From Clostridia bacterium (GTDB lineage Bacteria > Bacillota > Clostridia > Oscillospirales > Acutalibacteraceae): a DNA stretch of 64,000 nt. The first letter of the stretch is position 1. Every line of letters begins with the position of its first letter. The translations under genes and the position numbers were made by a program. The notes beneath the pieces were generated by a model that was given only the letters and a program-made list of their open reading frames with translations, was not told the origin of the DNA and ran no database searches. Shown piece after piece: positions 6,913 through 15,291 of the stretch. The stretch lies in assembly GCA_017416765.1 (NCBI GenBank), contig JAFQBE010000014.1, forward strand, positions 62,001 through 126,000, in the 5' to 3' direction.

Positions 6913-9900
6913 ATGAAGAAAAAGCTGTTTAAAATTATTTCCGTCGTACTTGCTGTTGCTTTGCTTACAGCTGCTGTACCTGCAACTGTATTTGCACAGA
7001 ATACTGCAACGGGCAAGCTCGACATCGGCGTAATGACCGATATTCACTACTATGCACCCGAAAATGTTGACGATATGACCGCTTTCGGTGAAGCGTGCGA
7101 AAAGACAATATCTACAAGCCACCTTGCACACAATATTCTTCTAACTGCACTTGACTTTTACAAGGTCAAGGCTGAAAAGGGCGAGCTTGATTATCTGTTC
7201 ATACCCGGTGACCTTACAAAGAACGGTGACCTTGCCAGCCATACAGCACTTGCAGGCATACTCGAAGCATGGGAAGAACAGACAGGTGTTCCTGTGCTTG
7301 TAGCAAACGGCAACCATGATATAAACAATTCAAAAGCCAAGGCTTTTAAGAACGGAGATTTCACAACAGAGGGTGCTGAAATAACAACTCCCGAAGCATA
7401 TCGTGAACTCTACAAAAACCTCGGCTATGACCTTGCCATTGAAGAATTTACACCGCCCGCAGGCGAAAAAGCAGGTATGCTTTCCTATGTTGCACAGCTT
7501 GAAAACGGTTACCGTCTTGTTGTAATTGACGGCGGCATTTATTCGGCAGATATCACACCCGACGGTGTAGATGAACACGAAACTGCTGGCAAGTACTCCG
7601 CAGCAACGCTTGAATGGGCGCTTGAGCAGGTAGAAGAATCAAAGGATTTGGGCTACAGTGTAATCGGTATGACCCATTGGAACCTTGTTTCCCACTTTGG
7701 CTATAAGGAGCATGCAGCATTTACCGCTTTCCTTATTGAGGACAGCCAGTATGTCAGCGAGCTGCTTGCAGACGCAGGTATGCAGTATGCCTTTACAGGC
7801 CATATGCACATTCACGATATTTCGAAGCTCGTTTCTGACAACGGCAATGTTATTTACGATATTGCTACATCATCTCTTATCAACTTCCCCAACCTTATCA
7901 GAACGGTTCAGTTTGATAACACAGCTTCAGATGTTATCAAGGCTGATATAAAGAGCCACAATTTTGATGAGCTCAAGCCCCTTACCTGGAACGGCATTAC
8001 ATACGAGCAGCCGTTTTCTGATTACTGCTTCGGCATCAACTTTGTAGGTGACAGTGCTAAGGATATGGTTATGGACCTTGCCGGCTACTATGTGGACAGC
8101 TTTATTCCGCAGATTAAAGCCGCAGGCGGTCTTTACAACTTCCTCAACGATATGCTTGGCCTTGAAGAACTGATTGACGGTTTGTTTGACGATTTGCTTG
8201 GCGGTGGTATCGGCTTTGCAGGTATCACAATTCTCGGCACAAAGAACGCAATGGGTCTTATCAAGGACCTTTGCAATCAGATAGATAAGGCTTATGTTGA
8301 GCATCCCGAGGAGCTTATGGGTCTTGTATCCGATTTGCTTGACGGTCTGCTTGAAATTCAGGTAAGCGATATTCCATGCACAAAGTTCCTTGACAAGTAC
8401 GGCTTCGGTGATGCTTCAAGGGGCGGCAACTTTGGTGAACTGGTTTCGAGCGTGCTTGTTTATATGTATCTGCCCGGAACGGATATGTCCGATGATGCCT
8501 TTGTAATGGATGCTATGAAAAAACTTGACACAGGCGAAATTTCATCTAAGGTATTCGATGCTTTACTTGAACACCTTGTAAACGGTTTCCTCCTTGACGG
8601 TCTGCTCAGCACACTTGAACTCAACCTTGCTGCAGCATTCCCGTTTGGCACGGTAGGTCACATTCTTATCGGTGCGATTGATACAATTCTTACCGTACTT
8701 CTCTGGGGCGATATGTCCTTTACACATATTGTTGATACTGTATTTTCACTTCTCGGCGCACTCGGTGTACTTGATGCATCAAGCCTTAACGGTTTGCTCG
8801 ACCACCTTATTGCCGAATATATGACACCCAGCCAGTTCGAAACAATCGACGGCGAACTCAAGAACTTTGTAAACGATTTGTGCATTGACGATAATTCGGA
8901 GGATAACAATATCGTTCTCACCGCAAATGTAAACGGCGGCTATGAAGTAGAAAAATCAGCGGATAATCTCCGCCTTCCTTCACACATTGCCGTTACCTTC
9001 GGTGACGATACCGCAACCTCACGCAACATAAGCTGGATTACAAAGAAGAGCGTAACAGGTACGGATATCCAGCTGTCCCTTGATGCGGCTGCACTTTCTG
9101 CAGAGCTTCCCGCAGGTGTTAAGGTAACCGCAGCAGGCGAAACTGTACAGCGCATGAATTACGGTATTGATATCGGTATAGCAGGCTTGCTCAAGTATTT
9201 CTTTGATGTAAACCGCCATACCGTAAAGATTGAAGGTTTGCAGCCGGGTACAACCTATTACTACCGTATAGGTGACGCTGCAAAGGGCTATTGGAGTGAG
9301 GTTGGCACAATCACAACAGCGGATAATTCCGATTCCTTTACTTTCTTCCATATGAGCGACCCGCAGTCAGGTATGGAGCGTCAGTATAAGGTATGGGCAA
9401 ATGTTGTTGATACAGCATTCAATATGTATCCCGATTCAAAATTCATACTTTCCACAGGCGACCAGGTTGACCACGGTGACAACTTCCACCATTGGAAGTG
9501 GCTGTTCAATACAGCTTCTGCTGACCTTATGAACACCGCGTTCATGCCTACCGCAGGCAATCACGAGGAACACGGCACATTTGCTCTCAAGAACAACTTT
9601 GTTCTTCCGGCACATCCCCAGCAGGATGAAGAAACGGGTACATACTATTCCTTTACATATAACAACGCACTTTTCATGGTGCTTAACGCAAACAACCTCA
9701 ACGAGGATGAGGGCTTCAGCAATGAGCAGATTGAATGGCTGAAGGCTACAGCAAATGCAAGCGATGCGGACTGGAAAATCGTAGCAACTCATAAAGCGCT
9801 CTACTCAAACGGTTCACATTATGATGATGACGATGTTATCGAAATGAGAGCACAGCTGGCAACTCTTATGCCCGAACTTGGTGTAGATATCGTGCTTCAG

Positions 9901-10308
9901 GGTCACGACCATGTTTATCTGCGTACAGACGCAATGAACAACAACGAAGTAGTTGAAGTGTACGAAATGAGCGTTGACAACAACGGTAAAACTTATACCG
10001 CAAAGGTCAACCCCGACGGTACAATTTATGCAATCAATGCCTGCTCCGGTGTTAAATACTACCAGACCAAGGATGCTGCAGATACAGACGAGCTGTTCCC
10101 AAGAGCAGAGAAAATTGTTGATGCAACATATCCCGTGTTTGCTGCTATACGCATTGAAGGTAATTCGCTTTACTTCGATTCCTACGGCGTGACTGACAAA
10201 GGCACAGAAAACATTGATTCCTTTGCAATAGTTAAGGATGCATCAATTGACACACCCAAGTATTCCGCAGGCAAATGCCCGCTGAATAAGCTCTTTGCCG
10301 CTGCTTAA
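6913..10308 (+). CDS. Secreted double-domain metallophosphoesterase (1131 aa)
   Basis: A very long secreted calcineurin-like phosphoesterase with two complete catalytic domains. The signal peptide is MKKKLFKIISVVLAVALL...VFA. Domain 1 (about 36-330) shows TDIHY (42-46), PGDLTKNGD (98-106), NGNHDINN (132-139) and a GHMHIHD motif. Residues about 340-670 form a Leu/Gly/Asp-rich helical linker. A purple acid phosphatase-like fibronectin region follows (LQPGTTYYYRIGD), then domain 2 with HMSDPQSG (~814), STGDQVDHGD (~848), AGNHEEHG (~882) and LQGHDHVYLR (~996). Both metal sites look intact, so two phosphoester activities are predicted on one exported chain. It is probably co-transcribed with the ceramidase-like gene. 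Substrates cannot be read from sequence. Confidence 0.85.
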   Translation: MKKKLFKIISVVLAVALLTAAVPATVFAQNTATGKLDIGVMTDIHYYAPENVDDMTAFGEACEKTISTSHLAHNILLTALDFYKVKAEKGELDYLFIPGDLTKNGDLASHTALAGILEAWEEQTGVPVLVANGNHDINNSKAKAFKNGDFTTEGAEITTPEAYRELYKNLGYDLAIEEFTPPAGEKAGMLSYVAQLENGYRLVVIDGGIYSADITPDGVDEHETAGKYSAATLEWALEQVEESKDLGYSVIGMTHWNLVSHFGYKEHAAFTAFLIEDSQYVSELLADAGMQYAFTGHMHIHDISKLVSDNGNVIYDIATSSLINFPNLIRTVQFDNTASDVIKADIKSHNFDELKPLTWNGITYEQPFSDYCFGINFVGDSAKDMVMDLAGYYVDSFIPQIKAAGGLYNFLNDMLGLEELIDGLFDDLLGGGIGFAGITILGTKNAMGLIKDLCNQIDKAYVEHPEELMGLVSDLLDGLLEIQVSDIPCTKFLDKYGFGDASRGGNFGELVSSVLVYMYLPGTDMSDDAFVMDAMKKLDTGEISSKVFDALLEHLVNGFLLDGLLSTLELNLAAAFPFGTVGHILIGAIDTILTVLLWGDMSFTHIVDTVFSLLGALGVLDASSLNGLLDHLIAEYMTPSQFETIDGELKNFVNDLCIDDNSEDNNIVLTANVNGGYEVEKSADNLRLPSHIAVTFGDDTATSRNISWITKKSVTGTDIQLSLDAAALSAELPAGVKVTAAGETVQRMNYGIDIGIAGLLKYFFDVNRHTVKIEGLQPGTTYYYRIGDAAKGYWSEVGTITTADNSDSFTFFHMSDPQSGMERQYKVWANVVDTAFNMYPDSKFILSTGDQVDHGDNFHHWKWLFNTASADLMNTAFMPTAGNHEEHGTFALKNNFVLPAHPQQDEETGTYYSFTYNNALFMVLNANNLNEDEGFSNEQIEWLKATANASDADWKIVATHKALYSNGSHYDDDDVIEMRAQLATLMPELGVDIVLQGHDHVYLRTDAMNNNEVVEVYEMSVDNNGKTYTAKVNPDGTIYAINACSGVKYYQTKDAADTDELFPRAEKIVDATYPVFAAIRIEGNSLYFDSYGVTDKGTENIDSFAIVKDASIDTPKYSAGKCPLNKLFAAA

Positions 10309-10313
10309 ATAAC

Positions 10314-10357
10314 AAAAAAAAATGACACTTTCAAATTTTTGAAAGTGTCATTTTTAA
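10314..10357. terminator. Bidirectional terminator between convergent genes
   Basis: A 13-bp stem TGACACTTTCAAA / TTTGAAAGTGTCA flanked by A8 upstream and T5 downstream. It serves the phosphoesterase gene on plus and the cysteine synthase gene on minus. Confidence 0.9.
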
Positions 10358-10365
10358 TAGAATAG

Positions 10366-11292
10366 TTATTCAAAAAGGGGAGTTGAGAAATATCTTTCTG
10401 CCGTGTCGGGCAGTACGGTTACAACGGTTTTGCCTTTACCGAGCTTTTTTGCCAGACGGATTGCGGCGGCTACATTTGTACCGCTTGATATGCCGCAGAG
10501 TATGCCTTCCTTGCTTGCAAGGTCTTTTGAAGTCTGCAGGGCTTCTTCGTCTTTAACAATGCAGATATCGTTGTAAATTTCCGTGTTAAGTATTGCGGGA
10601 ATAAGTCCGTCGCCGATACCCATTTGTATATGCGTACCGATCGAGCCGCCGGAAAGTATAGCCGCGTGTTCGGGCTCAACTGCCCAGATTTCAATGTCGG
10701 GGTTGGCAGCTTTAAGCGTTTCGCCAATGCCTGTAATTGTGCCGCCTGTGCCGATGCCGGAGCAGTAGCCGTGAATAGGCTTACCAACCTGTTCAAGTAT
10801 TTCGACACCCGTCTGCTTGCGCTGAATTTCAACATTTGCAGGGTTTTCAAACTGCTGCGGAACGAATACATTTTTGTCCTCTGCCTGCATTTTAAGCGCA
10901 AGGTTAAGGCATTCTTCAATACATGCGCCGATGTTGCCTGCATCGTGTACAAGTACAACCTCTGCACCGTAGTGGTTTACAAGCTTTCTGCGTTCCTCAC
11001 TTACGGAATCGGGCATTATAATTTTTGTTTTGTAACCCTTAACAGCACCTACGAGTGCAAGACCTATGCCCTGGTTGCCGCTTGTGGGTTCAACAATTAT
11101 TGTGTTTTCGTTAATAAGACCCTGCTTTTCAGCGGCACAAATCATGTTGTATGCCGTGCGTGTTTTGATTGAGCCGCCGACATTAAGCCCTTCAAACTTT
11201 ACAAGAATCTCTGCCGAATCCTCATCAACCATATTGTTAAGGCGGATTATCGGCGTGTTGCCGATGGCCTCAAGTATATTATTGCAAATCAT
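10366..11292 (-). CDS. cysK: Cysteine synthase family protein (PLP, fold type II)
   Basis: About 308 residues, normal for O-acetylserine sulfhydrylases, which make cysteine from O-acetylserine and sulfide. The start at 11292 has GAGGTGA 9 bases upstream; a longer frame to 11364 has no ribosome binding site. Visible are the N-terminal NNILEAIGNTPIIRL, the PLP lysine in GGSIK (Lys43), the substrate loop PTSGNQG (69-75) and the phosphate-binding GTGGTITGIG. Two positions depart from the usual CysK text: GGSIKTR where KDR is common, and GNQG where GNTG is common. These may mark a variant substrate (for example a CysM, O-phosphoserine or diaminopropionate-type enzyme), so the gene symbol is tentative. 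Confidence 0.82.
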   Translation of the reverse strand: MICNNILEAIGNTPIIRLNNMVDEDSAEILVKFEGLNVGGSIKTRTAYNMICAAEKQGLINENTIIVEPTSGNQGIGLALVGAVKGYKTKIIMPDSVSEERRKLVNHYGAEVVLVHDAGNIGACIEECLNLALKMQAEDKNVFVPQQFENPANVEIQRKQTGVEILEQVGKPIHGYCSGIGTGGTITGIGETLKAANPDIEIWAVEPEHAAILSGGSIGTHIQMGIGDGLIPAILNTEIYNDICIVKDEEALQTSKDLASKEGILCGISSGTNVAAAIRLAKKLGKGKTVVTVLPDTAERYFSTPLFE

Positions 11293-11634
11293 TATACGGT
11301 TCACCTCGTGAAACTGTAATCCATACATTTTATGCACGAAAAACTCAATTTGCCTTCGTGCCACAATACAACAGAATAGATTATAACTTAAAATACAAAC
11401 AATTACAATTCAAATTCAAAAATAAAGTTTAGAATTATATGTTTGGTTTTTTGATAATTTTGTGTATTATTAACCACAGATGAAACGGAGATTTTATCAA
11501 TTGCATAACAGCCGGATAAAATGCGTAAATACGCAAAATATCCGAAAGTGAATATTGACTTAAAAGAATGGGTATGATAAAATACAATAGGATAAAATGT
11601 GTAAATACGCAAAATTCCCGAAAGAGGTATGCTT
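11293..11634. other. Divergent intergenic region: cysteine synthase leader plus operator-like repeats
   Basis: No coding sequence was found. On the minus strand a promoter TTGTAA (11403-11408) / 17 / TATAAT (11380-11385) drives the cysteine synthase gene, with a 7-bp hairpin GCACGAA...TTCGTGC (11334-11361) in its ~80-nt leader. On the plus side lies the promoter of the ATPase gene with two repeats around it, listed separately. No T-box or S-box (SAM) consensus was recognised. Confidence 0.6.
11514..11627 (+). promoter_or_regulatory. ATPase promoter bracketed by two palindromic repeats
   Basis: A 37-38-bp sequence occurs twice, at 11514-11550 and 11590-11627, 76 bp apart. Each copy contains GCGTAAATACGC or its one-base variant GTGTAAATACGC, a near-perfect palindrome. 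Between them sits a promoter, TTGACT (11555-11560), 17-base spacer, TAAAAT (11578-11583). The second copy therefore covers the transcription start and the leader up to the GAGGT ribosome binding site. This is a typical arrangement for two operator sites. Confidence 0.6.
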
Positions 11635-12933
11635 ATGATTGAAAGAAAGAAATATCTTGAACGGTTAATAAATAAAAAAGAAAACGGCCTGGTTAAGGTT
11701 ATCACAGGCATAAGAAGGTGCGGTAAATCCTATCTTTTATTCAATATCTATAAGAATTATCTTAATTCAATCGGTGTAAAGGATGACTGTATTATATGCC
11801 TTGCACTTGATGACGATGAAAATATCCGATACCGTAATCCGCTTGAACTCGGCAAATATATCCGCAGTATGACTGCTGATAAGAGCAAACAGTATTATGT
11901 TTTCCTTGATGAAATTCAGAAGGTTGTTACAATTCAGAATCCGTATATTGCTGGTGTGGAAGATAAGGTCGGTTTTGTAGATGTAGTGCTCGGGCTGATG
12001 AAACATGATAATATTGATGTTTATGTAACCGGCAGCAATTCTAAAATGTTATCGTCGGATATAATTACCGAGTTTCGCGGGCGTGGTGATGAAATACGCG
12101 TTAATCCGCTTTCTTTTGAGGAGTTTTACAATGCCTACGAAGGCGATAAGCACAATGCGTGGCAGGAATATTATACTTATGGTGGTTTGCCGCTTGTAAC
12201 GAAGAAAAAGGGTCACGAGGAAAAAGCGAGATATCTTCAGTCACTGTTTGAGAAAATTTATATTGGCGATATAATTGAGCGGAATAAAATACTTTATGAT
12301 AAATCTGTACTTGATGATATGCTGAATATTGTTTCTTCCTCTATAGGCTCGCTTACCAATGCGGGCAAAATTGCAAAAACCTTCAAAAGCGAAAAACAGG
12401 TCAGTATAAGTGATGATACAGTCAGTAGATATCTGGATTTTTTTATTGATGCATTTTTGATTTATAAAGCCGAGCGCTATGATGTTAAAGGTAGAAAATA
12501 TATAGGTTCTCCGCTGAAATATTATTTCAGCGATGTCGGCTTGCGTAATGCACGGCTTAATTTCCGCCAACAGGAAGAAAACCATATAATGGAAAATGTA
12601 ATTTATAATGAACTTTGCGCTCGCGAATTTAATGTTGATGTTGGTGTAGTTGAATATTGCTATAAGGATGAAAACAAAAAAAGCAAGCGTATGCAGTTGG
12701 AAATAGATTTCGTAGCGCATAAGGGCAGCAAAAAGTATTATATCCAATCTGCGCTTTCTGTCGGAGAAGAAGAAAAACGCTTGCAGGAAATACGGTCGCT
12801 CAATCGCGTAGGCGATTCTTTCAAAAAAATAGTAGTGGTAAGGGATAATATTATTCCTTGGCATGACGATAACGGTATACTTTATATCGGCATTGAACAG
12901 TTTCTGCTTGATGAAAGTGCAATGGATATATAA
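11635..12933 (+). CDS. ATP-binding protein with AAA and DUF4143-type domains
   Basis: About 432 residues. The start at 11635 is favoured by AGAGGT 6 bases upstream; an ATG at 11629 overlaps that site. The N-terminal ATPase has Walker A GIRRCGKS (25-32), Walker B YYVFLDEIQ (~85-93) and sensor TGSNSKML. The C-terminal half contains the YYTYGGLPLV and YKAERYDVKGRKYI...YFSDVGLRNA segments typical of DUF4143 proteins, ending in a nuclease-like LEIDFVAHKG...YYIQSA segment similar to the PD-(D/E)xK-like tail of this family. Such ATPases are abundant in gut anaerobes and their role is unknown. The gene has its own operator-like promoter and is followed 14 bases later by rarA. Confidence 0.85.
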   Translation: MIERKKYLERLINKKENGLVKVITGIRRCGKSYLLFNIYKNYLNSIGVKDDCIICLALDDDENIRYRNPLELGKYIRSMTADKSKQYYVFLDEIQKVVTIQNPYIAGVEDKVGFVDVVLGLMKHDNIDVYVTGSNSKMLSSDIITEFRGRGDEIRVNPLSFEEFYNAYEGDKHNAWQEYYTYGGLPLVTKKKGHEEKARYLQSLFEKIYIGDIIERNKILYDKSVLDDMLNIVSSSIGSLTNAGKIAKTFKSEKQVSISDDTVSRYLDFFIDAFLIYKAERYDVKGRKYIGSPLKYYFSDVGLRNARLNFRQQEENHIMENVIYNELCAREFNVDVGVVEYCYKDENKKSKRMQLEIDFVAHKGSKKYYIQSALSVGEEEKRLQEIRSLNRVGDSFKKIVVVRDNIIPWHDDNGILYIGIEQFLLDESAMDI

Positions 12934-12947
12934 AGGAGGAAGGTAAA

Positions 12948-14210
12948 ATGAAAAACCCGCTTGCGGACAGGTTAAGACCGCAGACAATTGAAGACATGGT
13001 CGGTCAGCGGCATTTGTTGGGTGAAGGCAAAGCGCTGCGCCGTATTATTGATTCGGGCGAAGTGCCTAACCTTATTTTCTACGGCCCATCGGGTGTAGGT
13101 AAAACAACGCTTGCCGAAATACTTGCCAAACGGACCAACAAATATTTTTGCAAATTAAACGGCACTACAGCCTCTACCGCCGATATAAAGGATATAATTG
13201 CGCAGTCGCAAACGCTTTCTGCGTTAAACGGTGTGCTGTTGTACCTTGATGAAATTCAGTATTTCAATAAAAAACAGCAGCAGACCCTGCTTGAGTTCAT
13301 TGAGGACGGTTCAATTACGCTCATTGCTTCCACAACAGAAAATCCGTACTTCTATGTGTACAATGCGGTGCTCAGCCGTTCAACGGTTTTTGAGTTCAAA
13401 AGCGTAACACCGAATGAAATCGAGCCTGCAATACTGCGCGCGTTTGATTTCCTTGCCAAAGAGGGCGGCATGGAGTTTGAGCTTGAAGACGGGGTAGTTC
13501 ATCGTATAGCCTGCGGCTGCGGCGGCGATGTCAGAAAGGCGATGAACTCTGCCGAGCTGTGCGCATTAGCTTCAACAACTGTTGATAATAAGCGCGTTGT
13601 TACCCTTGAAACAGCCGAGCAGCTCACCCAGCGCAGCGCATTTAAGTATGATAAAGAGGGCGATGAGCATTACGATATTGTTTCAGCCTATCAGAAATCC
13701 ATGCGTGGTTCAGACCCCGATGCGGCAATTCATTACCTTGCCCGCCTGCTTGAAGCAGGGGATTTGCCCTCAGCCTGCCGCAGACTGCTTGTGTGTGCCA
13801 ATGAAGATGTCGGACTTGCCTATCCGCAGCTTATTCCGATTGTTAAAGCGGCGGTAGATACTGCGCTACAGGTCGGTATGCCGGAAGCGCGTATTCCGCT
13901 TGCAAATGCAGTAATTCTTGTTGCAACTGCGCCAAAATCAAATACGGCCTACGCAGCCGTTGATTCGGCACTCAGCGATATAAGAGCAGGCAAAAACGGA
14001 CCGATTCCGAGAACGCTGCAGAACAAGCATTTCGACGGTGAAGATAACGACCATAAGGGTCAGTTCTATAAATATCCGCACGATTACGAAAACCGCTGGG
14101 TAAAACAGCAGTACCTGCCCGATGCACTCAGAAACCGTAAATACTACGAATACGGCGAAAACAAAAACGAGCAGGCAGCAAAAGCTTATTGGGATAAGAT
14201 AAAGAAATAG
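12948..14210 (+). CDS. rarA: Replication-associated recombination ATPase RarA/MgsA
   Basis: A 420-residue clamp-loader-like AAA+ protein that acts at stalled replication forks. It starts at an ATG with AAGGAGGAAGG just upstream. Seen are MKNPLADRLRPQTIEDMVGQ at the N terminus, Walker A GPSGVGKT (46-53), Walker B LLYLDEIQYF (~98-107), ASTTENPYF (sensor 1) and the MgsA C-terminal tetramerisation region with CANEDVGLAYPQ and LANAVILVATAPKSN, ending in YKYPHDYENRWVKQQYLPD. The length matches the family. It shares a probable transcript with the DUF4143 ATPase upstream and ends in a strong terminator. Confidence 0.95.
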   Translation: MKNPLADRLRPQTIEDMVGQRHLLGEGKALRRIIDSGEVPNLIFYGPSGVGKTTLAEILAKRTNKYFCKLNGTTASTADIKDIIAQSQTLSALNGVLLYLDEIQYFNKKQQQTLLEFIEDGSITLIASTTENPYFYVYNAVLSRSTVFEFKSVTPNEIEPAILRAFDFLAKEGGMEFELEDGVVHRIACGCGGDVRKAMNSAELCALASTTVDNKRVVTLETAEQLTQRSAFKYDKEGDEHYDIVSAYQKSMRGSDPDAAIHYLARLLEAGDLPSACRRLLVCANEDVGLAYPQLIPIVKAAVDTALQVGMPEARIPLANAVILVATAPKSNTAYAAVDSALSDIRAGKNGPIPRTLQNKHFDGEDNDHKGQFYKYPHDYENRWVKQQYLPDALRNRKYYEYGENKNEQAAKAYWDKIKK

Positions 14211-14214
14211 AAAT

Positions 14215-14255
14215 CAGAGCATCTGCAACCTTTTCGTTGCAGATGCTCTGTTGAG
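14215..14255 (+). terminator. Terminator after rarA
   Basis: A perfect 15-bp stem CAGAGCATCTGCAAC / GTTGCAGATGCTCTG with a 6-base loop and a T-rich tail (TTGAGTTTTT). Confidence 0.9.
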
Positions 14256-14258
14256 TTT

Positions 14259-14798
14259 TTACCATATTTCAGCAAAGTTTGTTTCTATAAATTTGCTCAT
14301 TTTGTGGTCGGGGTTTTCTTTGAGATTATGAGCGGCAATATCCTTTTTAAGTTCGTTTAGTATAAACTGCATTTCTTTTTCGGATATTTCATTTCGCGGT
14401 TTAATTCTAAACATTCCTTTTTGTTCCTGTATTTTAAAATATTCATACAAGTCGGAAATTTTGGTCGCTCTGTCAATTGGTATTTCATTATCAAAAGTGT
14501 AAGCGCAATTAATTTGTGTCGGCTGTTCAAGCCCGCAAACATCATCACATTCGTATAAAAAGCCGCTTTTTCCTTTATATAGCTTTTCAAAAGCGTTTTC
14601 AAAGTATTCCGAGTATACAACCGTTTCACCGTCAAAGCCGTAGGGATAAAAGCTGAACGGTTTGGGTACAGGCTTAACCGCATAAAGCAGACTTACCAGC
14701 GGGTTGGTTGAAAAATAAATGTATTCTTTGCCATGTTCGGATAAAAAAGGCTTGAGTGTTTTTAAATCGGCAACGGGACTGCCATGATAAAATGTCAT
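14259..14798 (-). CDS. Unknown protein, possible ADP-ribosyltransferase-like fold
   Basis: About 179 residues, starting at 14798 where ATG overlaps the TGA of the upstream gene (ATGA) and AGAGGA precedes it. The family was not recognised with certainty. The N terminus MTFYHGSPV..LKTLKPFLSEHGKEYIYFSTNPLVSLLYA has the spacing H-G-S ... L-x-P ... Y-F-S-T-N ... A-x-x-Y-A seen in several ADP-ribosyltransferase-like or RNA 2'-phosphotransferase-like proteins, but no catalytic triad can be confirmed. The C-terminal half is Lys/Glu-rich and helical (EKEMQFILNELKKDI). It is translationally coupled to the four-helix-bundle gene and sits next to tRNA genes. A toxin or effector role is conceivable but unproven. 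Confidence 0.65.
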   Translation of the reverse strand: MTFYHGSPVADLKTLKPFLSEHGKEYIYFSTNPLVSLLYAVKPVPKPFSFYPYGFDGETVVYSEYFENAFEKLYKGKSGFLYECDDVCGLEQPTQINCAYTFDNEIPIDRATKISDLYEYFKIQEQKGMFRIKPRNEISEKEMQFILNELKKDIAAHNLKENPDHKMSKFIETNFAEIW

Positions 14799-15142
14799 AT
14801 CGTGTTCCTCTTTGCGGTGTTTATTGATGAAATCAGCAGTTTTTTCATTTCTATACACATTTCGAGAATTGTTCTGTCGTCATAATATCCGCTTTCTATT
14901 AAAAGCTCAATCCAATACTCACTTTCACTACATTCTTTTAAAGCAATCTGAAGTTTAGCAATGAAGTCAGCTCGTCCATGTGCGTACTGTGCTTCTCTTA
15001 TATTAGCTCCTATAGAAGTTCCTGAACGAATTAGTTGGTTTGTTAACACAGATTCTTTTTGCGATTTTTTTATAAAATTGCAAACCTTTATTATTTCAAG
15101 CGCAAATGTTTTGGATTTGGAAATAAGCAAACTATCCTTCAT
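14795..15142 (-). CDS. Four-helix-bundle protein, S23 / 23S rRNA IVS family
   Basis: About 115 residues. The ATG at 15142 has GGGGTG upstream; an in-frame GTG at 15151 is a weaker alternative. The protein has the hallmarks of PF05635 (four helix bundle, bIVS/S23-like): SKTFALEIIKVCNFI, LTNQLIRSGTSIGANIREA, DFIAKLQIALKECSESEYWIELL. The family includes ORFs once found in 23S rRNA intervening sequences and Avd-like accessory proteins of diversity-generating retroelements. No reverse transcriptase or template repeat is seen here, so this is a stand-alone member. Its stop overlaps the start of the next gene by 4 bases, so the two form a coupled pair. Function unknown. Confidence 0.88.
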   Translation of the reverse strand: MKDSLLISKSKTFALEIIKVCNFIKKSQKESVLTNQLIRSGTSIGANIREAQYAHGRADFIAKLQIALKECSESEYWIELLIESGYYDDRTILEMCIEMKKLLISSINTAKRNTI

Positions 15143-15170
15143 TGGAATCACCCCGTTCCTTTTATATTTA

Positions 15171-15260
15171 TTACTTTTTCATTATTACTTCTTACTTTCC
15201 AAAAATCCTAAAGTTGAATTTAAGGGAAGTAATAGTGAAGAAATAATAACGAATAAGTAA
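15171..15260. repeat. Palindromic AT-rich element upstream of the S23-like gene
   Basis: The arm 15171-15200 (starting TTACTTTTTCATTATTACTT) is an imperfect inverse of the arm 15225-15260 (ending AATAACGAATAAGTAA), with 24 bases between. It lies between the tRNA terminator and the S23-like gene, so it would be in or near that gene's promoter. It looks like a small foldback or MITE-type repeat. Confidence 0.55.
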
Positions 15261-15290
15261 AAATCCCATTTGTTTTCACAAACGGGATTT
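15257..15290 (-). terminator. Terminator of the tRNA transcript
   Basis: Read on the minus strand: AAATCCCGTTTG ... CAAATGGGATTTTT, a 12-bp stem with one G-T pair and a T tail, directly after the tRNA-Thr CCA end. Confidence 0.85.
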
Positions 15291-15291
15291 C

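Noticed and set aside
11293-11385. T-box or SAM riboswitch before cysteine synthase.
   Set aside because: No T-box (TGGnACCGCG), no AGGGTGGnACCGCG-like segment and no SAM aptamer core were found in the 90-nt leader; only a 7-bp hairpin is present.
14795-15142. A diversity-generating retroelement (Avd-like protein).
   Set aside because: No reverse transcriptase, template or variable repeat is present within the window.
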